Of a stretch of 14,990 bases of DNA, positions 1-6,566 are shown piece after piece (the first letter of the stretch is position 1; each line of letters starts with the position of its first letter). The notes under the pieces are model-generated. The model saw only the letters and a program-made list of their open reading frames with translations, was not told where the DNA came from and ran no database searches. Origin of the DNA: an uncultured Collinsella sp. (lineage in GTDB: Bacteria > Actinomycetota > Coriobacteriia > Coriobacteriales > Coriobacteriaceae); NCBI GenBank assembly GCA_902478865.1, contig CABSNA010000012.1, positions 1-14,990 of the forward strand. The letters run 5' to 3'. A program made the translations under genes and the position numbers.

Positions 1-58
1 CGGCTCCGAAGGAGCAGGACAAGGCGCCACACATGGTCGAGGACGTTCTGAAAACTAA
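1..58. repeat. Partial intergenic palindromic element at the window edge
   Basis: Read on the minus strand, this edge holds a run of TTTTCAG, then CGTCCTCGACCAT, then a hairpin GCTCC-TTC-GGAGC that the window start cuts off. CGTCCTCGACCAT matches 12 of 13 bases of CGTCCTCGATCAT in the nested palindrome after thrB (5431-5443). TTTTCAG also recurs there. It may be a truncated or diverged member of the same intergenic family. A frame open from base 3 to a stop at 102-104 on the plus strand exists, but it overlaps asd and looks like chance. Similarity is short, so confidence is low. Confidence 0.3.
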
Positions 59-76
59 GTCCGGCCCCCGCCGGAC
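48..76 (-). terminator. Probable Rho-independent terminator of asd
   Basis: A perfect 7-bp stem GTCCGGC/GCCGGAC (59-65 with 70-76, loop CCCC) begins 9 bases after the asd stop on the minus strand. It is followed in that direction by TTAGTTTTCAG, a moderately U-rich tail. Position and polarity fit termination of asd. The tail is not an unbroken U run, so strength is uncertain. Confidence 0.6.
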
Positions 77-84
77 AGGTCAAC

Positions 85-1110
85 TTACTCGCAGAGCAGC
101 TTAGCGATCTGAACGGCGTTGGTTGCCGCGCCCTTACGGATTTGGTCGCCGCAGCACCAAAAGGTGATACCGCGCGCGGCCTCGGGGTTCGAGATGTCGC
201 GGCGCACGCGACCGACCCAAATCAGGTCCTGGTCGGACGTATCCATCGGCATGGGGAAGCGATCGTGCGCATCCTCGGCGCTCATGTCGTCAACCAGCTT
301 GACGCTCGGAGCGGCAGCAAGCGCAGCGCGGGCCTCCTCGACCGTAATGTCGCGCTCGAACTCGAGCGTAATGCTCTCGGAGTGCGAACGCAGCACGGGC
401 ACGCGCACGCAGGTGCAGTTCACGCGCAGCTCGGGCAGGTGCATAATCTTGCGGCCCTCGTTCTGCAGCTTCATCTCCTCGGAGGTAAAGCCCTCTTCCT
501 TGACGCCGCCGATCTGCGGAATCAGGTTGCTCGCCAGCTGAGCGGCAAAGGCGCGCGGCTCGGGAATCTCCTCGCCACGACCCAGGGCGGCCAGCTGGGC
601 CTCGAGCTCGGCCATACCGGGAGCGCCGGCACCCGAAGCCGCCTGATACGTCGAGACGATCATACGCTTCACGCCGGCGAGCTGGTGCAGCGGCCAGGTG
701 GGAACCAGGCCGATGATGGTCGCGCAGTTGGGATTGGCGATAAGGCCGTGATGCCACTTGATATCGTCGGCATTGATCTCGGGCAAGACCAGCGGAACCT
801 CGGGATCCATGCGGAAGGCATGGCTGTTGTCGACCACGACAGCGCCGCGCTTGACGGCCTCGGGCAGTAGCTCCTTCGCGATATCGTCGCCGGCGGCTCC
901 GAGCACAATATCACAGCCCTCAAAGGCCTCGGGGCAAGCCTCTTCGATCACGATCTGCTCGCCGCGGAACTCAACGGTCTTGCCCGCGGAGCGTGCACTC
1001 GCCAACAGCTTGAGCTTGCCAACCGGAAACTCCTGCTCGTTGAGGCACTCGAGCATCTGGGTGCCCACGGCTCCCGTCGCGCCCAAAATAGCAACCGTGT
1101 ACTGTTTCAT
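85..1110 (-). CDS. asd: Aspartate-semialdehyde dehydrogenase
   Basis: This 341-residue protein reduces L-aspartyl-4-phosphate with NADPH to aspartate semialdehyde, the branch point to lysine/peptidoglycan and to threonine/methionine. The N-terminal nucleotide-binding loop GATGAVG is at residues 10-16. The catalytic cysteine lies in NPNCAT (Cys129), the likely catalytic histidine in RSHSES (His243), and the C-terminal signature RKGAATNAVQIA follows. Length is normal for the family. I chose the ATG at 1110: the protein then begins MKQYTVAILGATG and the start is preceded by AAGGGGGAAGC, a good ribosome binding site. A longer in-frame extension upstream has no homology-like content and runs into the lysC terminator. 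It follows lysC in the same direction, but a strong terminator separates them, so it probably has its own promoter. No clear promoter was found. Confidence 0.96.
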   Translation of the reverse strand: MKQYTVAILGATGAVGTQMLECLNEQEFPVGKLKLLASARSAGKTVEFRGEQIVIEEACPEAFEGCDIVLGAAGDDIAKELLPEAVKRGAVVVDNSHAFRMDPEVPLVLPEINADDIKWHHGLIANPNCATIIGLVPTWPLHQLAGVKRMIVSTYQAASGAGAPGMAELEAQLAALGRGEEIPEPRAFAAQLASNLIPQIGGVKEEGFTSEEMKLQNEGRKIMHLPELRVNCTCVRVPVLRSHSESITLEFERDITVEEARAALAAAPSVKLVDDMSAEDAHDRFPMPMDTSDQDLIWVGRVRRDISNPEAARGITFWCCGDQIRKGAATNAVQIAKLLCE

Positions 1111-1175
1111 GCTTCCCCCTTTAAAGGTTATGGCTTTTGCCCGCACGCCGAGCAGGCCGATTATTGTTGCCAGTG

Positions 1176-1211
1176 TATACAAAAACGGGGCGGACACGAA
1201 ACCCGCCCCGT
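1176..1211 (-). terminator. Rho-independent terminator of lysC
   Basis: A 9-bp GC-rich stem ACGGGGCGG/CCGCCCCGT (1185-1193 with 1203-1211, 9-base loop) is followed on the minus strand by TTTTTGTATAC. This is a textbook intrinsic terminator. It sits 74 bases past the lysC stop and before asd, so lysC and asd are probably separate transcription units. Confidence 0.85.
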
Positions 1212-1233
1212 CGAAACGAAACCGAAACGAAAC
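1212..1233. repeat. Perfect tandem duplication of an 11-mer in the lysC 3' untranslated region
   Basis: CGAAACGAAAC occurs twice in direct succession (1212-1222 and 1223-1233), directly next to the terminator stem. It could be a slippage product. A short palindrome GACATGTC follows at 1254-1261. No coding sequence is present here. Confidence 0.8.
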
Positions 1234-1284
1234 GCCCCGCCGTAGATTTATGAGACATGTCCCAAAAAATCACCGGGATGGCAG

Positions 1285-2673
1285 CTACTTGCGGAGCGCG
1301 GCCAGAGCGGGATCGACCGGCGTGGAAGCCTCCAAATCGGAGACCTTCACAATGCCGTTCTCATCGGAGAAGGCACGGTAAATGGTCCGAATCGCCAAGT
1401 CGAAGTCCTTCTCCTCGACACCGATAATGATGTTGATCTCGTCGCAGCTCTGCGAAATCATGCGCACGCTCACGCCGGCCTGGCCAAGCATGCCAAACAG
1501 GTGGCCAGAGATGCCGGCGCGACCGCGCAGGTTACGGCCGACGGTCGCGATAAGCGCCAGGCCCTCGACAACCTCAATCTCGAGCGGCTCGACCTCCTGC
1601 TGAATGTCGCCCACGAGCGAGTACAGCGAATCGTGAACGTCCTGCTCCTGCACCACGGCGCCAAAGCGGTCGACACCGGTGGGCATGTGCTCGACGGAAA
1701 CGTCATAACGCTCGAAGACCGAAAGCGCGCGGCGCATAAAGCCGACGCGGGGCTTGGTGCGGTCGCGGGCGACGTTGATGGCGACAAAACCGCGCTTGCC
1801 GGTCACGCCGGTAATGATGGGCTCTGCCTCACCCTCATCAGCCGTCTCGCTAATGATGGTGCCGGGGTCCTGCGGCGCATTGGTGTTCTTGATGACCAGC
1901 GGAATACCCGCCTCGCGCACGGGGAACACGGCCTCCTCGTGCAGGACGCTTGCACCCATGTACGAAAGCTCGCGCAGCTCCTCGTAGGTAACGCGCGCAA
2001 TGGGCTGAGCCTCGGGAACAATACGCGGATCGGCAGAATAGAAGCCCGAGACGTCGGTCCAGTTCTCGTACAGATCGGCGCCCAGGCACTTGGCCAGAAT
2101 CGAGCCGGAAATATCGCCGCCGCCACGGTCGAGCAGCTTGATCTGGCCCTCACGCGTCGCGCCGTAGAAACCGGGCATAACAAAGCCGCCCTGCTGACCG
2201 TACTCCTGCACCAGCTCGGAGGTACGATTCATGCTGAGCGTACCGTCGTGATGGAACGCAACGACCGTCGCGGCGTCCAGGAACGGCAGGCCCAGGTACT
2301 CGGCCATCAGGCGAGCGGTAAAGTACTCGCCGCGGCTCACAAGCTCCTCGGTGGAGTAGCCGCCTGAGCGGGCGCGCTCGGCAAAGGCCGCAAACTCCTC
2401 GCGGATGGGATAGGTGAGCTCCAGCTCGTCAGCGATATCAAAATAGCGCTGGCCAATGTCCTCGAGTAGCTCCTCGCACGACACGTGATACTTAACGTGC
2501 GCGTTAACCAGGTAGAGCAGGTCGGTCACCTTGGTGTCGCCCTTAAAGCGGCGGCCGCAGGCGGAAACCACCACAAAACGGCGGGCAGGGTCGGCGTCGA
2601 CGATGGCCTTAATCTTTTTGAAGTGTTCGGCGTCGGCGACCGACGAGCCGCCAAACTTGGCAATCTTAATCAT
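1285..2673 (-). CDS. lysC: Aspartate kinase with two C-terminal ACT domains
   Basis: This 462-residue enzyme phosphorylates aspartate with ATP, the first committed step to lysine, threonine and methionine. KFGGSS is at residues 6-11, the kinase core motif DRGGGD at 182-187, and the aspartate-binding stretch TDVSGFYSADPRIVP at 206-220. Two ACT regulatory domains follow at about 294-365 and 372-436, so feedback inhibition by lysine and/or threonine is expected. It is monofunctional, with no homoserine dehydrogenase domain. The ATG at 2673 puts KFGGSS at the usual distance. The upstream AAAGG lies rather far, about 13 bases from the ATG. It is divergent from thrC with 104 bases between the starts. 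An oddity is GGGD where the family usually has GGSD. Confidence 0.95.
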   Translation of the reverse strand: MIKIAKFGGSSVADAEHFKKIKAIVDADPARRFVVVSACGRRFKGDTKVTDLLYLVNAHVKYHVSCEELLEDIGQRYFDIADELELTYPIREEFAAFAERARSGGYSTEELVSRGEYFTARLMAEYLGLPFLDAATVVAFHHDGTLSMNRTSELVQEYGQQGGFVMPGFYGATREGQIKLLDRGGGDISGSILAKCLGADLYENWTDVSGFYSADPRIVPEAQPIARVTYEELRELSYMGASVLHEEAVFPVREAGIPLVIKNTNAPQDPGTIISETADEGEAEPIITGVTGKRGFVAINVARDRTKPRVGFMRRALSVFERYDVSVEHMPTGVDRFGAVVQEQDVHDSLYSLVGDIQQEVEPLEIEVVEGLALIATVGRNLRGRAGISGHLFGMLGQAGVSVRMISQSCDEINIIIGVEEKDFDLAIRTIYRAFSDENGIVKVSDLEASTPVDPALAALRK

Positions 2674-2725
2674 GGGCTTGAGGTTACCTTTCTAAAAAGC
2701 CTCTGCAAACCTATTTTGCGCGCTC

Positions 2726-2734
2726 TGATACCAT
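2726..2734 (+). promoter_or_regulatory. Probable extended -10 promoter of thrC
   Basis: TGATACCAT (TG-n-TACCAT) lies 43 bases before the thrC start, with no convincing -35 box 16-18 bases upstream. TACCAT fits the loose actinobacterial TAnnnT -10 pattern. A similar TGGTACCAT precedes mtnN. The transcript would start near 2741. Confidence 0.45.
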
Positions 2735-2777
2735 GGTTTCACCGATTGGGACCAAGGCATCCGAGGAGCAGTGTTAT

Positions 2778-4295
2778 ATGGGAACTTATCATAGTACACG
2801 AGGACGCACTTTATCGTGCTCAAGTAAGGTGGCAATCCGTACCGGCATCGCTCCCGACGGGGGTTTGTTTGTCTCGGACGAGCTCGGCACCCAGCAGGTC
2901 GATATCAGCTCGCTTGCAGATAAATCGTACTTTGAAATCGCTCAAGATGTGTTGGGAATGTTACTGAATGATTACACGGCCGAAGAAATTTCGGCGTGTG
3001 TCGACGAGGCATACCGCGGCACGTTCGCGAGCGAAGAGGTCACGCCGCTCGTCAAACTCGACGCCGCACCGGGCGCCGACGCCCCTCAGACCTATGTGAT
3101 GGAGCTCTTTGGCGGCCCCACAAGCGCCTTCAAGGACGTCGCCCTGCAGATGCTCCCCCGCCTCATGGCCCGCACCTCTGCCAAGGACGGCGGCGCTGAG
3201 CGCATCATGATCGTCACCGCCACGTCGGGCGACACGGGCAAGGCCGCGCTCGCCGGTTTTGCCGACGCTCCGGGCACGGGCATCACCGTCTTTTATCCCG
3301 AGGGCAAGGTCAGCCGCGTCCAGAACCTGCAGATGTCCACGCAGGAGGGCGACAACGTCGCCGTCTGCGGTATCCGCGGCAACTTTGACGACGCCCAGAG
3401 CGCCGTCAAGCGCATCTTTGCCGATAAGGAGCTTGCCGAGCGTCTGGAGGCCGCCGGCACGGTGCTTTCGAGCGCCAACTCCATCAACGTCGGCCGCCTG
3501 GTACCGCAGGTCGTCTACTACTTTGCCGCCTATGCGCAGCTGCTGCGCGCCGGCGCCATCGAGGCCGGCGACGCCGTGGAGTTCTGCGTACCGACCGGCA
3601 ACTTTGGCGATATCCTGGCCGGCTACTACGCCAAGCGCATGGGTCTGCCCGTCGCCAAGCTCGTCGTGGCGAGCGACAAGAACAACGTGCTTGCCGACTT
3701 CCTGACCACCGGCGTTTACGACCGTAACCGCCCGTTCTTCACGACCATCTCGCCGTCGATGGACATCCTCATCAGCTCCAACCTCGAGCGCATGCTCTAC
3801 TTCCTGTCCGATGGCGACTGCGAACTCGTTGCCGGCCTTATGGAGCAGCTGGCACAGACTGGTCGCTACGAAATTCCCGCCGACCTGCTGGCCAAGATTC
3901 AGAGCGTCTTTGGCTGCGGTTGGGCCAGCGAGGACGAGGTCCGCGCTGCCATCAAGAGCTGCTGGGATGCGAACGGCTACGTGATCGACCCGCACACCGC
4001 CTGCGGCTATCACGTCTTTGAGCAGGTCGCTCCCGCCGAGGGTGCCAAGGCCCGCGTGCTGCTTTCGACCGCAAGCCCCTACAAGTTCCCGCGCGCCTGC
4101 TGCGACGCCCTGGGCCTCGACGTTCCCGAGGATGATTTTGAGGCTATGCGTGTGCTCGAGCAGGCCACCAACACGGTCGCCCCGACCCAGCTCGCCGAAC
4201 TCGAATCCAAACCCGTCCGCTTCGAAGACGTCTGCGACGTAGCCGACATGGCCAACTACGTAGAGTCTGCAGCAAAAAAGATGGCTTCCAACTAA
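2778..4295 (+). CDS. thrC: Threonine synthase (PLP-dependent)
   Basis: This 505-residue enzyme converts O-phosphohomoserine to threonine. The lysine that binds pyridoxal phosphate is in GPTSAFKDVALQ (Lys119). The phosphate-binding loop is PTGNFGDILAG at 272-282, and the TSGDTGKAA motif starts at 149. The N-terminal YHSTRG stretch and overall length match the long bacterial threonine synthase class with an extra C-terminal part. I chose the ATG at 2778, where GAGGAG sits 9 bases upstream and the protein begins MGTYHSTRG. An in-frame ATG at 2733 would overlap the promoter and adds unconserved residues. thrB follows 204 bases later on the same strand, beyond a terminator and a long palindrome, so the two genes may be only partly co-transcribed. 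Confidence 0.96.
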   Translation: MGTYHSTRGRTLSCSSKVAIRTGIAPDGGLFVSDELGTQQVDISSLADKSYFEIAQDVLGMLLNDYTAEEISACVDEAYRGTFASEEVTPLVKLDAAPGADAPQTYVMELFGGPTSAFKDVALQMLPRLMARTSAKDGGAERIMIVTATSGDTGKAALAGFADAPGTGITVFYPEGKVSRVQNLQMSTQEGDNVAVCGIRGNFDDAQSAVKRIFADKELAERLEAAGTVLSSANSINVGRLVPQVVYYFAAYAQLLRAGAIEAGDAVEFCVPTGNFGDILAGYYAKRMGLPVAKLVVASDKNNVLADFLTTGVYDRNRPFFTTISPSMDILISSNLERMLYFLSDGDCELVAGLMEQLAQTGRYEIPADLLAKIQSVFGCGWASEDEVRAAIKSCWDANGYVIDPHTACGYHVFEQVAPAEGAKARVLLSTASPYKFPRACCDALGLDVPEDDFEAMRVLEQATNTVAPTQLAELESKPVRFEDVCDVADMANYVESAAKKMASN

Positions 4296-4308
4296 AACCC
4301 CTTATAAG

Positions 4309-4337
4309 GCGCCGGCGAAAGCCGGCGCACTTTCTTT
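4309..4337 (+). terminator. Rho-independent terminator of thrC
   Basis: An 8-bp stem GCGCCGGC/GCCGGCGC closed by a GAAA tetraloop (4309-4328) is followed by ACTTTCTTT. It lies 13 bases after the thrC stop. The U tract is interrupted, so some read-through to thrB is possible. Confidence 0.8.
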
Positions 4338-4374
4338 CATCAGATAACCCCCGGGATGGTGACGAACGCGCACA

Positions 4375-4486
4375 GCGTGCCTGGCTGTTTAGTTCGTCGC
4401 GAGTTCCGCACGCAAAGGAAAGCACTTAATGTGCTTTCCGTCTTGCGCAGGACTGCCCGAGCAGCGAACTAAACAGCCAGGCACGC
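4375..4486. repeat. Long nested palindrome directly upstream of thrB
   Basis: A perfect 22-bp inverted repeat (4375-4396 with 4465-4486) encloses a second perfect 9-bp hairpin GGAAAGCAC/GTGCTTTCC (4417-4425 with 4431-4439, loop TTAAT). The right outer arm ends one base before the thrB Shine-Dalgarno AGGAGG (4488-4493). In RNA this would form a long structured leader ending right at the ribosome binding site. It carries no gene, and no RNA family was recognised. Confidence 0.9.
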
Positions 4487-4499
4487 CAGGAGGACTCAC

Positions 4500-5381
4500 A
4501 TGATCAAAATCACCGTCCCAGCAACAAGCGCCAACCTAGGCATCGGCTACGACACCCTCGGCATGGCCGTCAGCCTCTACTCTCACTTCACCTTCGAGCG
4601 CGCCGACAAGCTCACCATCACGGGCTGCCCCAAGGAGTTCCAAAACGAGAATAACCTGGTCTATGTGAGCTTTGTCGATGCGCTGGCCGCATGGGGCGAG
4701 CCGGCCTTCCCCGTTGCCATCGACATCCAGACCGACGTGCCCGTCGCCCGCGGCCTGGGCTCCAGCTCCACCTGCGTCGTCGCCGGCATCATGGCAGCCG
4801 CCGCACTGACGGGCCACACCGTCGACCGTGCCGAGCTCGTCCGCATCGCCACCGAAGTCGAGGGCCATCCCGATAACGTCGCCCCCGCTATCCTGGGCGG
4901 CGCCGTCTGCTCCTTTACGCCGACCGATTCGCTCCCCCAATGTCTGCGCTACGAGGTGAGCGATCGCTTGCGTTTTATTACCGTGATTCCGCCCTACGAG
5001 GTACATACGAGCGAGGCGCGCAAGGTCGTGCCGCAGGAGATTCCACTCTCCACCGCCGTATGGCAAATGGGCCGCATCGCCGGCATGACGCGCGGCCTGG
5101 AGACCGGCGACCTTGACCTGATTGCCGCCGCCAACGACGACCGCATCCAGGAGCCCTATCGCCGCCGCCTCATCCCCGACTACAACGCAGTGCGCGACAC
5201 CTGCCTTAACGGAGGCGCCAAGACCATCTGGATCAGTGGCTCCGGCTCGACCCTCATGGCCGTGACTGACGACACCATCGTGGCGAAGTTCCTGCAGGTC
5301 AAGCTGCGCGAGCAGTTCCCCAAGTGCGACACGCACATTCTGACGTGCGACACGGAAGGCGCCCAGATCGAATACCTGTAG
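4500..5381 (+). CDS. thrB: Homoserine kinase (GHMP family)
   Basis: This 293-residue cytosolic kinase phosphorylates homoserine to O-phosphohomoserine, the substrate of the ThrC encoded just upstream. The N-terminal VPATSANLGIGYD motif is at residues 6-18, the glycine/serine-rich ATP loop PVARGLGSSS at 81-90, EGHPDNVAPA at 121-130, and the C-terminal GHMP motif ISGSGSTLMA at 245-254. Length is typical. The ATG at 4500 has AGGAGG ending 6 bases upstream. The region between thrC and thrB carries a terminator and a long palindrome, so thrB expression is likely set by read-through, by RNA structure or by an unseen promoter. Confidence 0.96.
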   Translation: MIKITVPATSANLGIGYDTLGMAVSLYSHFTFERADKLTITGCPKEFQNENNLVYVSFVDALAAWGEPAFPVAIDIQTDVPVARGLGSSSTCVVAGIMAAAALTGHTVDRAELVRIATEVEGHPDNVAPAILGGAVCSFTPTDSLPQCLRYEVSDRLRFITVIPPYEVHTSEARKVVPQEIPLSTAVWQMGRIAGMTRGLETGDLDLIAAANDDRIQEPYRRRLIPDYNAVRDTCLNGGAKTIWISGSGSTLMAVTDDTIVAKFLQVKLREQFPKCDTHILTCDTEGAQIEYL

Positions 5382-5404
5382 CGCCCTGCCTCATTGCTCT
5401 CACC

Positions 5405-5521
5405 GGCCCCCTTGGGGCTTCCCCTGAAAACGTCCTCGATCATGAATTGCCCCGTCGTGCGCTTCGCGCGACGGGGCAATTCGATCTGCGGATTGTTTTC
5501 AGGGGAAGCCCCAAGGGGGCC
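5405..5521. repeat. 117-bp nested palindrome after thrB
   Basis: A perfect 27-bp inverted repeat (5405-5431 with 5495-5521) encloses another near-perfect one. The inner stem is 5444-5461 with 5465-5482: 14 perfect pairs at its base, then one wobble and three more pairs, with a 3-base loop. The outer arms contain CCCCTGAAAA and TTTTCAGGGG. It begins 24 bases after the thrB stop and may end the thrB transcript or protect its 3' end. Degenerate pieces recur at 5601-5626 and perhaps at 1-58, which suggests a dispersed intergenic family. Confidence 0.93.
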
Positions 5522-5736
5522 TGCGCAGCCTCGACAGGATAGTCGCATTCACTGATTTAATCTTGTGCTCCAACGGAGCCACAGACGAGAGGCCTTCGCG
5601 CTGCGGAATAATTTTGAGGGGAACACCCCGACCATCCCTGCGTTTACCTTGCTGAGGATGTCTACAGGGACCCACGCTTTGAAGGGGCGCCGGGCAGATA
5701 GGGGCTTTTTAGGTTACATAATAAACTGTTAATCTA
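5522..5736. other. Non-coding stretch with a degenerate copy of the palindrome arm
   Basis: No credible gene was seen in this part of the roughly 400-base gap after thrB. CTGCGGAATAATTTTGAGGG (5601-5620) resembles CTGCGGATTGTTTTCAGGGG (5486-5504) from the right half of the preceding palindrome. It continues into GGGGAACACCCC, a short hairpin-like motif. GCTCC-AAC-GGAGC at 5569-5581 is a small hairpin. Base composition becomes AT-richer from about 5700. Confidence 0.4.
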
Positions 5737-5745
5737 TGCTACTAT
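5737..5745 (+). promoter_or_regulatory. Probable extended -10 promoter of the secreted-protein gene
   Basis: TGCTACTAT is TG-n-TACTAT, with 5 of 6 bases of TATAAT, in a locally AT-rich stretch. It lies 33 bases before the chosen GTG start. TTACAT at 5714-5719 is a possible but widely spaced -35 box. Confidence 0.5.
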
Positions 5746-5778
5746 TTAACTAGGCATCGCAGTATGGAGGTGGTCAAA

Positions 5779-6294
5779 GTGTTACGCACACTCAAAGCTT
5801 CGTTTTTCCTCTCGATACTTTTGATATTACCGATATGTTTCTCGTTTAGCCCTTCGACTGCTTATGCTGCAGAAAGCGATGCTGTCGCAATTTCTGGCGC
5901 AACCCAAGATTTTGATTTAACGAAAGGTCCCGAGCAGTCTCATCAAATCAAGCTTAAGGATGGGACCGTTGCAGTAATAGGAATTAAAAAAACCAATGAA
6001 CCCAGCCTGATATGGGACAGTTACTACAACAACGCATCTGGAACTTGGACTATCTATTACAACAGTCCTTTTATTTATCGCGAATTCAAGATCAAGATAG
6101 CGAACTCGCTCATTACCAGCGCTTGGGGACAAAACTATACGACTATCGGCTGTACGGTAACTAACGAGTCCTTTATATGGAACTCGAAACAGGCGACATA
6201 TCGACTCAACTATGAATCGATGGGGATGACGTCCGGTATCGCCGTGTTGCAAGCGACCATGGAAGGCAGCACGCTCCACACCTATGCAAACTAG
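5779..6294 (+). CDS. Secreted protein, DUF5626-like
   Basis: This 171-residue protein has a clear Sec signal peptide: MLRTLK, a hydrophobic core at about residues 9-23, and an AYA-AES cleavage site after residue 30. The mature part opens with FDLTKG (45-50) and is rich in beta-prone, Tyr/Trp/Asn-containing stretches. From memory this pattern (FDLsKG, then a short beta-rich domain with late KQATYRL) resembles DUF5626, a family of small exported proteins of unknown function in Gram-positive gut bacteria. I chose the GTG at 5779 because GGAGG (5766-5770) stands 8 bases before it. The in-frame ATG at 5764 overlaps that ribosome binding site. A 34-residue membrane peptide gene follows 24 bases downstream. 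The gene is AT-richer than the thr genes, as expected for an accessory gene. Function is unknown. Confidence 0.75.
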   Translation: MLRTLKASFFLSILLILPICFSFSPSTAYAAESDAVAISGATQDFDLTKGPEQSHQIKLKDGTVAVIGIKKTNEPSLIWDSYYNNASGTWTIYYNSPFIYREFKIKIANSLITSAWGQNYTTIGCTVTNESFIWNSKQATYRLNYESMGMTSGIAVLQATMEGSTLHTYAN

Positions 6295-6318
6295 ACTCAC
6301 ATCAATTGAGGAAGTTCA

Positions 6319-6423
6319 ATGATCCCAATTCCTGCACGCTCAGACATTATGATCGCTCTCGTTTGGATTCTCGTCGGAGTGCTTATTTGGCGTATCTGCA
6401 AATGGGTTAAAAACAAGAAATAG
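6319..6423 (+). CDS. 34-residue single-pass membrane peptide
   Basis: An ATG preceded by TGAGGAAG (a good ribosome binding site, 6307-6314) opens a 34-codon frame ending in TAG. The peptide has a short polar N-terminus (MIPIPARSDI), a hydrophobic span at about residues 11-24 (MIALVWILVGVLIW), and a basic tail with two Arg/Lys clusters ending KNKK. This is one transmembrane helix, probably with its C-terminus inside. It sits 24 bases after the secreted-protein gene and 34 bases before a terminator, so the two form a small operon. No family was recognised. It could be a small accessory membrane protein or a peptide toxin; the sequence does not decide. The ribosome binding site, placement and codon pattern support translation. 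Confidence 0.6.
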   Translation: MIPIPARSDIMIALVWILVGVLIWRICKWVKNKK

Positions 6424-6457
6424 TTGATAAAACGTATATGCCATTTATGCGATGCTT

Positions 6458-6487
6458 GGGGCCGTTAAATCGGCCCCTATTTCTATA
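6458..6487 (+). terminator. Rho-independent terminator of the secreted-protein/peptide operon
   Basis: A 7-bp perfect stem GGGGCCG/CGGCCCC (6458-6464 with 6471-6477, loop TTAAAT) is followed by TATTTCTATA. It lies 34 bases after the stop of the 34-residue peptide. Confidence 0.75.
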
Positions 6488-6513
6488 GCCTAAGCCGCTA
6501 TCTATTGGTAGGG

Positions 6514-6551
6514 ACTCTTGCTGGTAAGGAGCGCTTACTAGATACAAACCT
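6514..6551. repeat. Imperfect direct repeat, distal copy (matches 7992-8029)
   Basis: Aligned without gaps to 7992-8029, about 28 of 38 bases agree. The core 6529-6551 matches 8007-8029 at 19 of 23, including GAGC-n-CTTACTAGA. The other copy covers the last codons and stop of ysxC. The pair brackets the DUF3990/Xre module and could be a relic of its insertion. Confidence 0.45.
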
Positions 6552-6566
6552 TGGCAATATATTGGT

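Noticed and set aside
3..104. Plus-strand frame open from the window edge, as the tail of an upstream gene
   Set aside because: It overlaps the 3' end of asd by 20 bases, runs through the asd terminator stem and a truncated hairpin, and has no recognisable content.
142..870. Long plus-strand frame antisense to asd, and similar long antisense frames within thrC, thrB, lysC and the PTS gene
   Set aside because: They lie wholly opposite well-supported genes and look like GC-rich codon shadows, with repetitive low-complexity content and no ribosome binding site support.
1111..1197. N-terminal extension of asd up to 1197
   Set aside because: It would begin inside the lysC terminator and adds unconserved residues ahead of a normal start with a strong ribosome binding site.
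1254..1261. GACATGTC palindrome as an operator
   Set aside because: An 8-bp palindrome in a 3' untranslated region, with no promoter nearby, is too weak to call.
2674..2777. Lysine riboswitch between lysC and thrC
   Set aside because: Only 104 bases separate the two divergent starts, too short for a lysine riboswitch, and no matching conserved core was seen.
4296..4499. T-box or other threonine-responsive leader before thrB
   Set aside because: The region is explained by a terminator and a perfect palindrome. No T-box core or antiterminator sequence was seen, although a new RNA element cannot be excluded.
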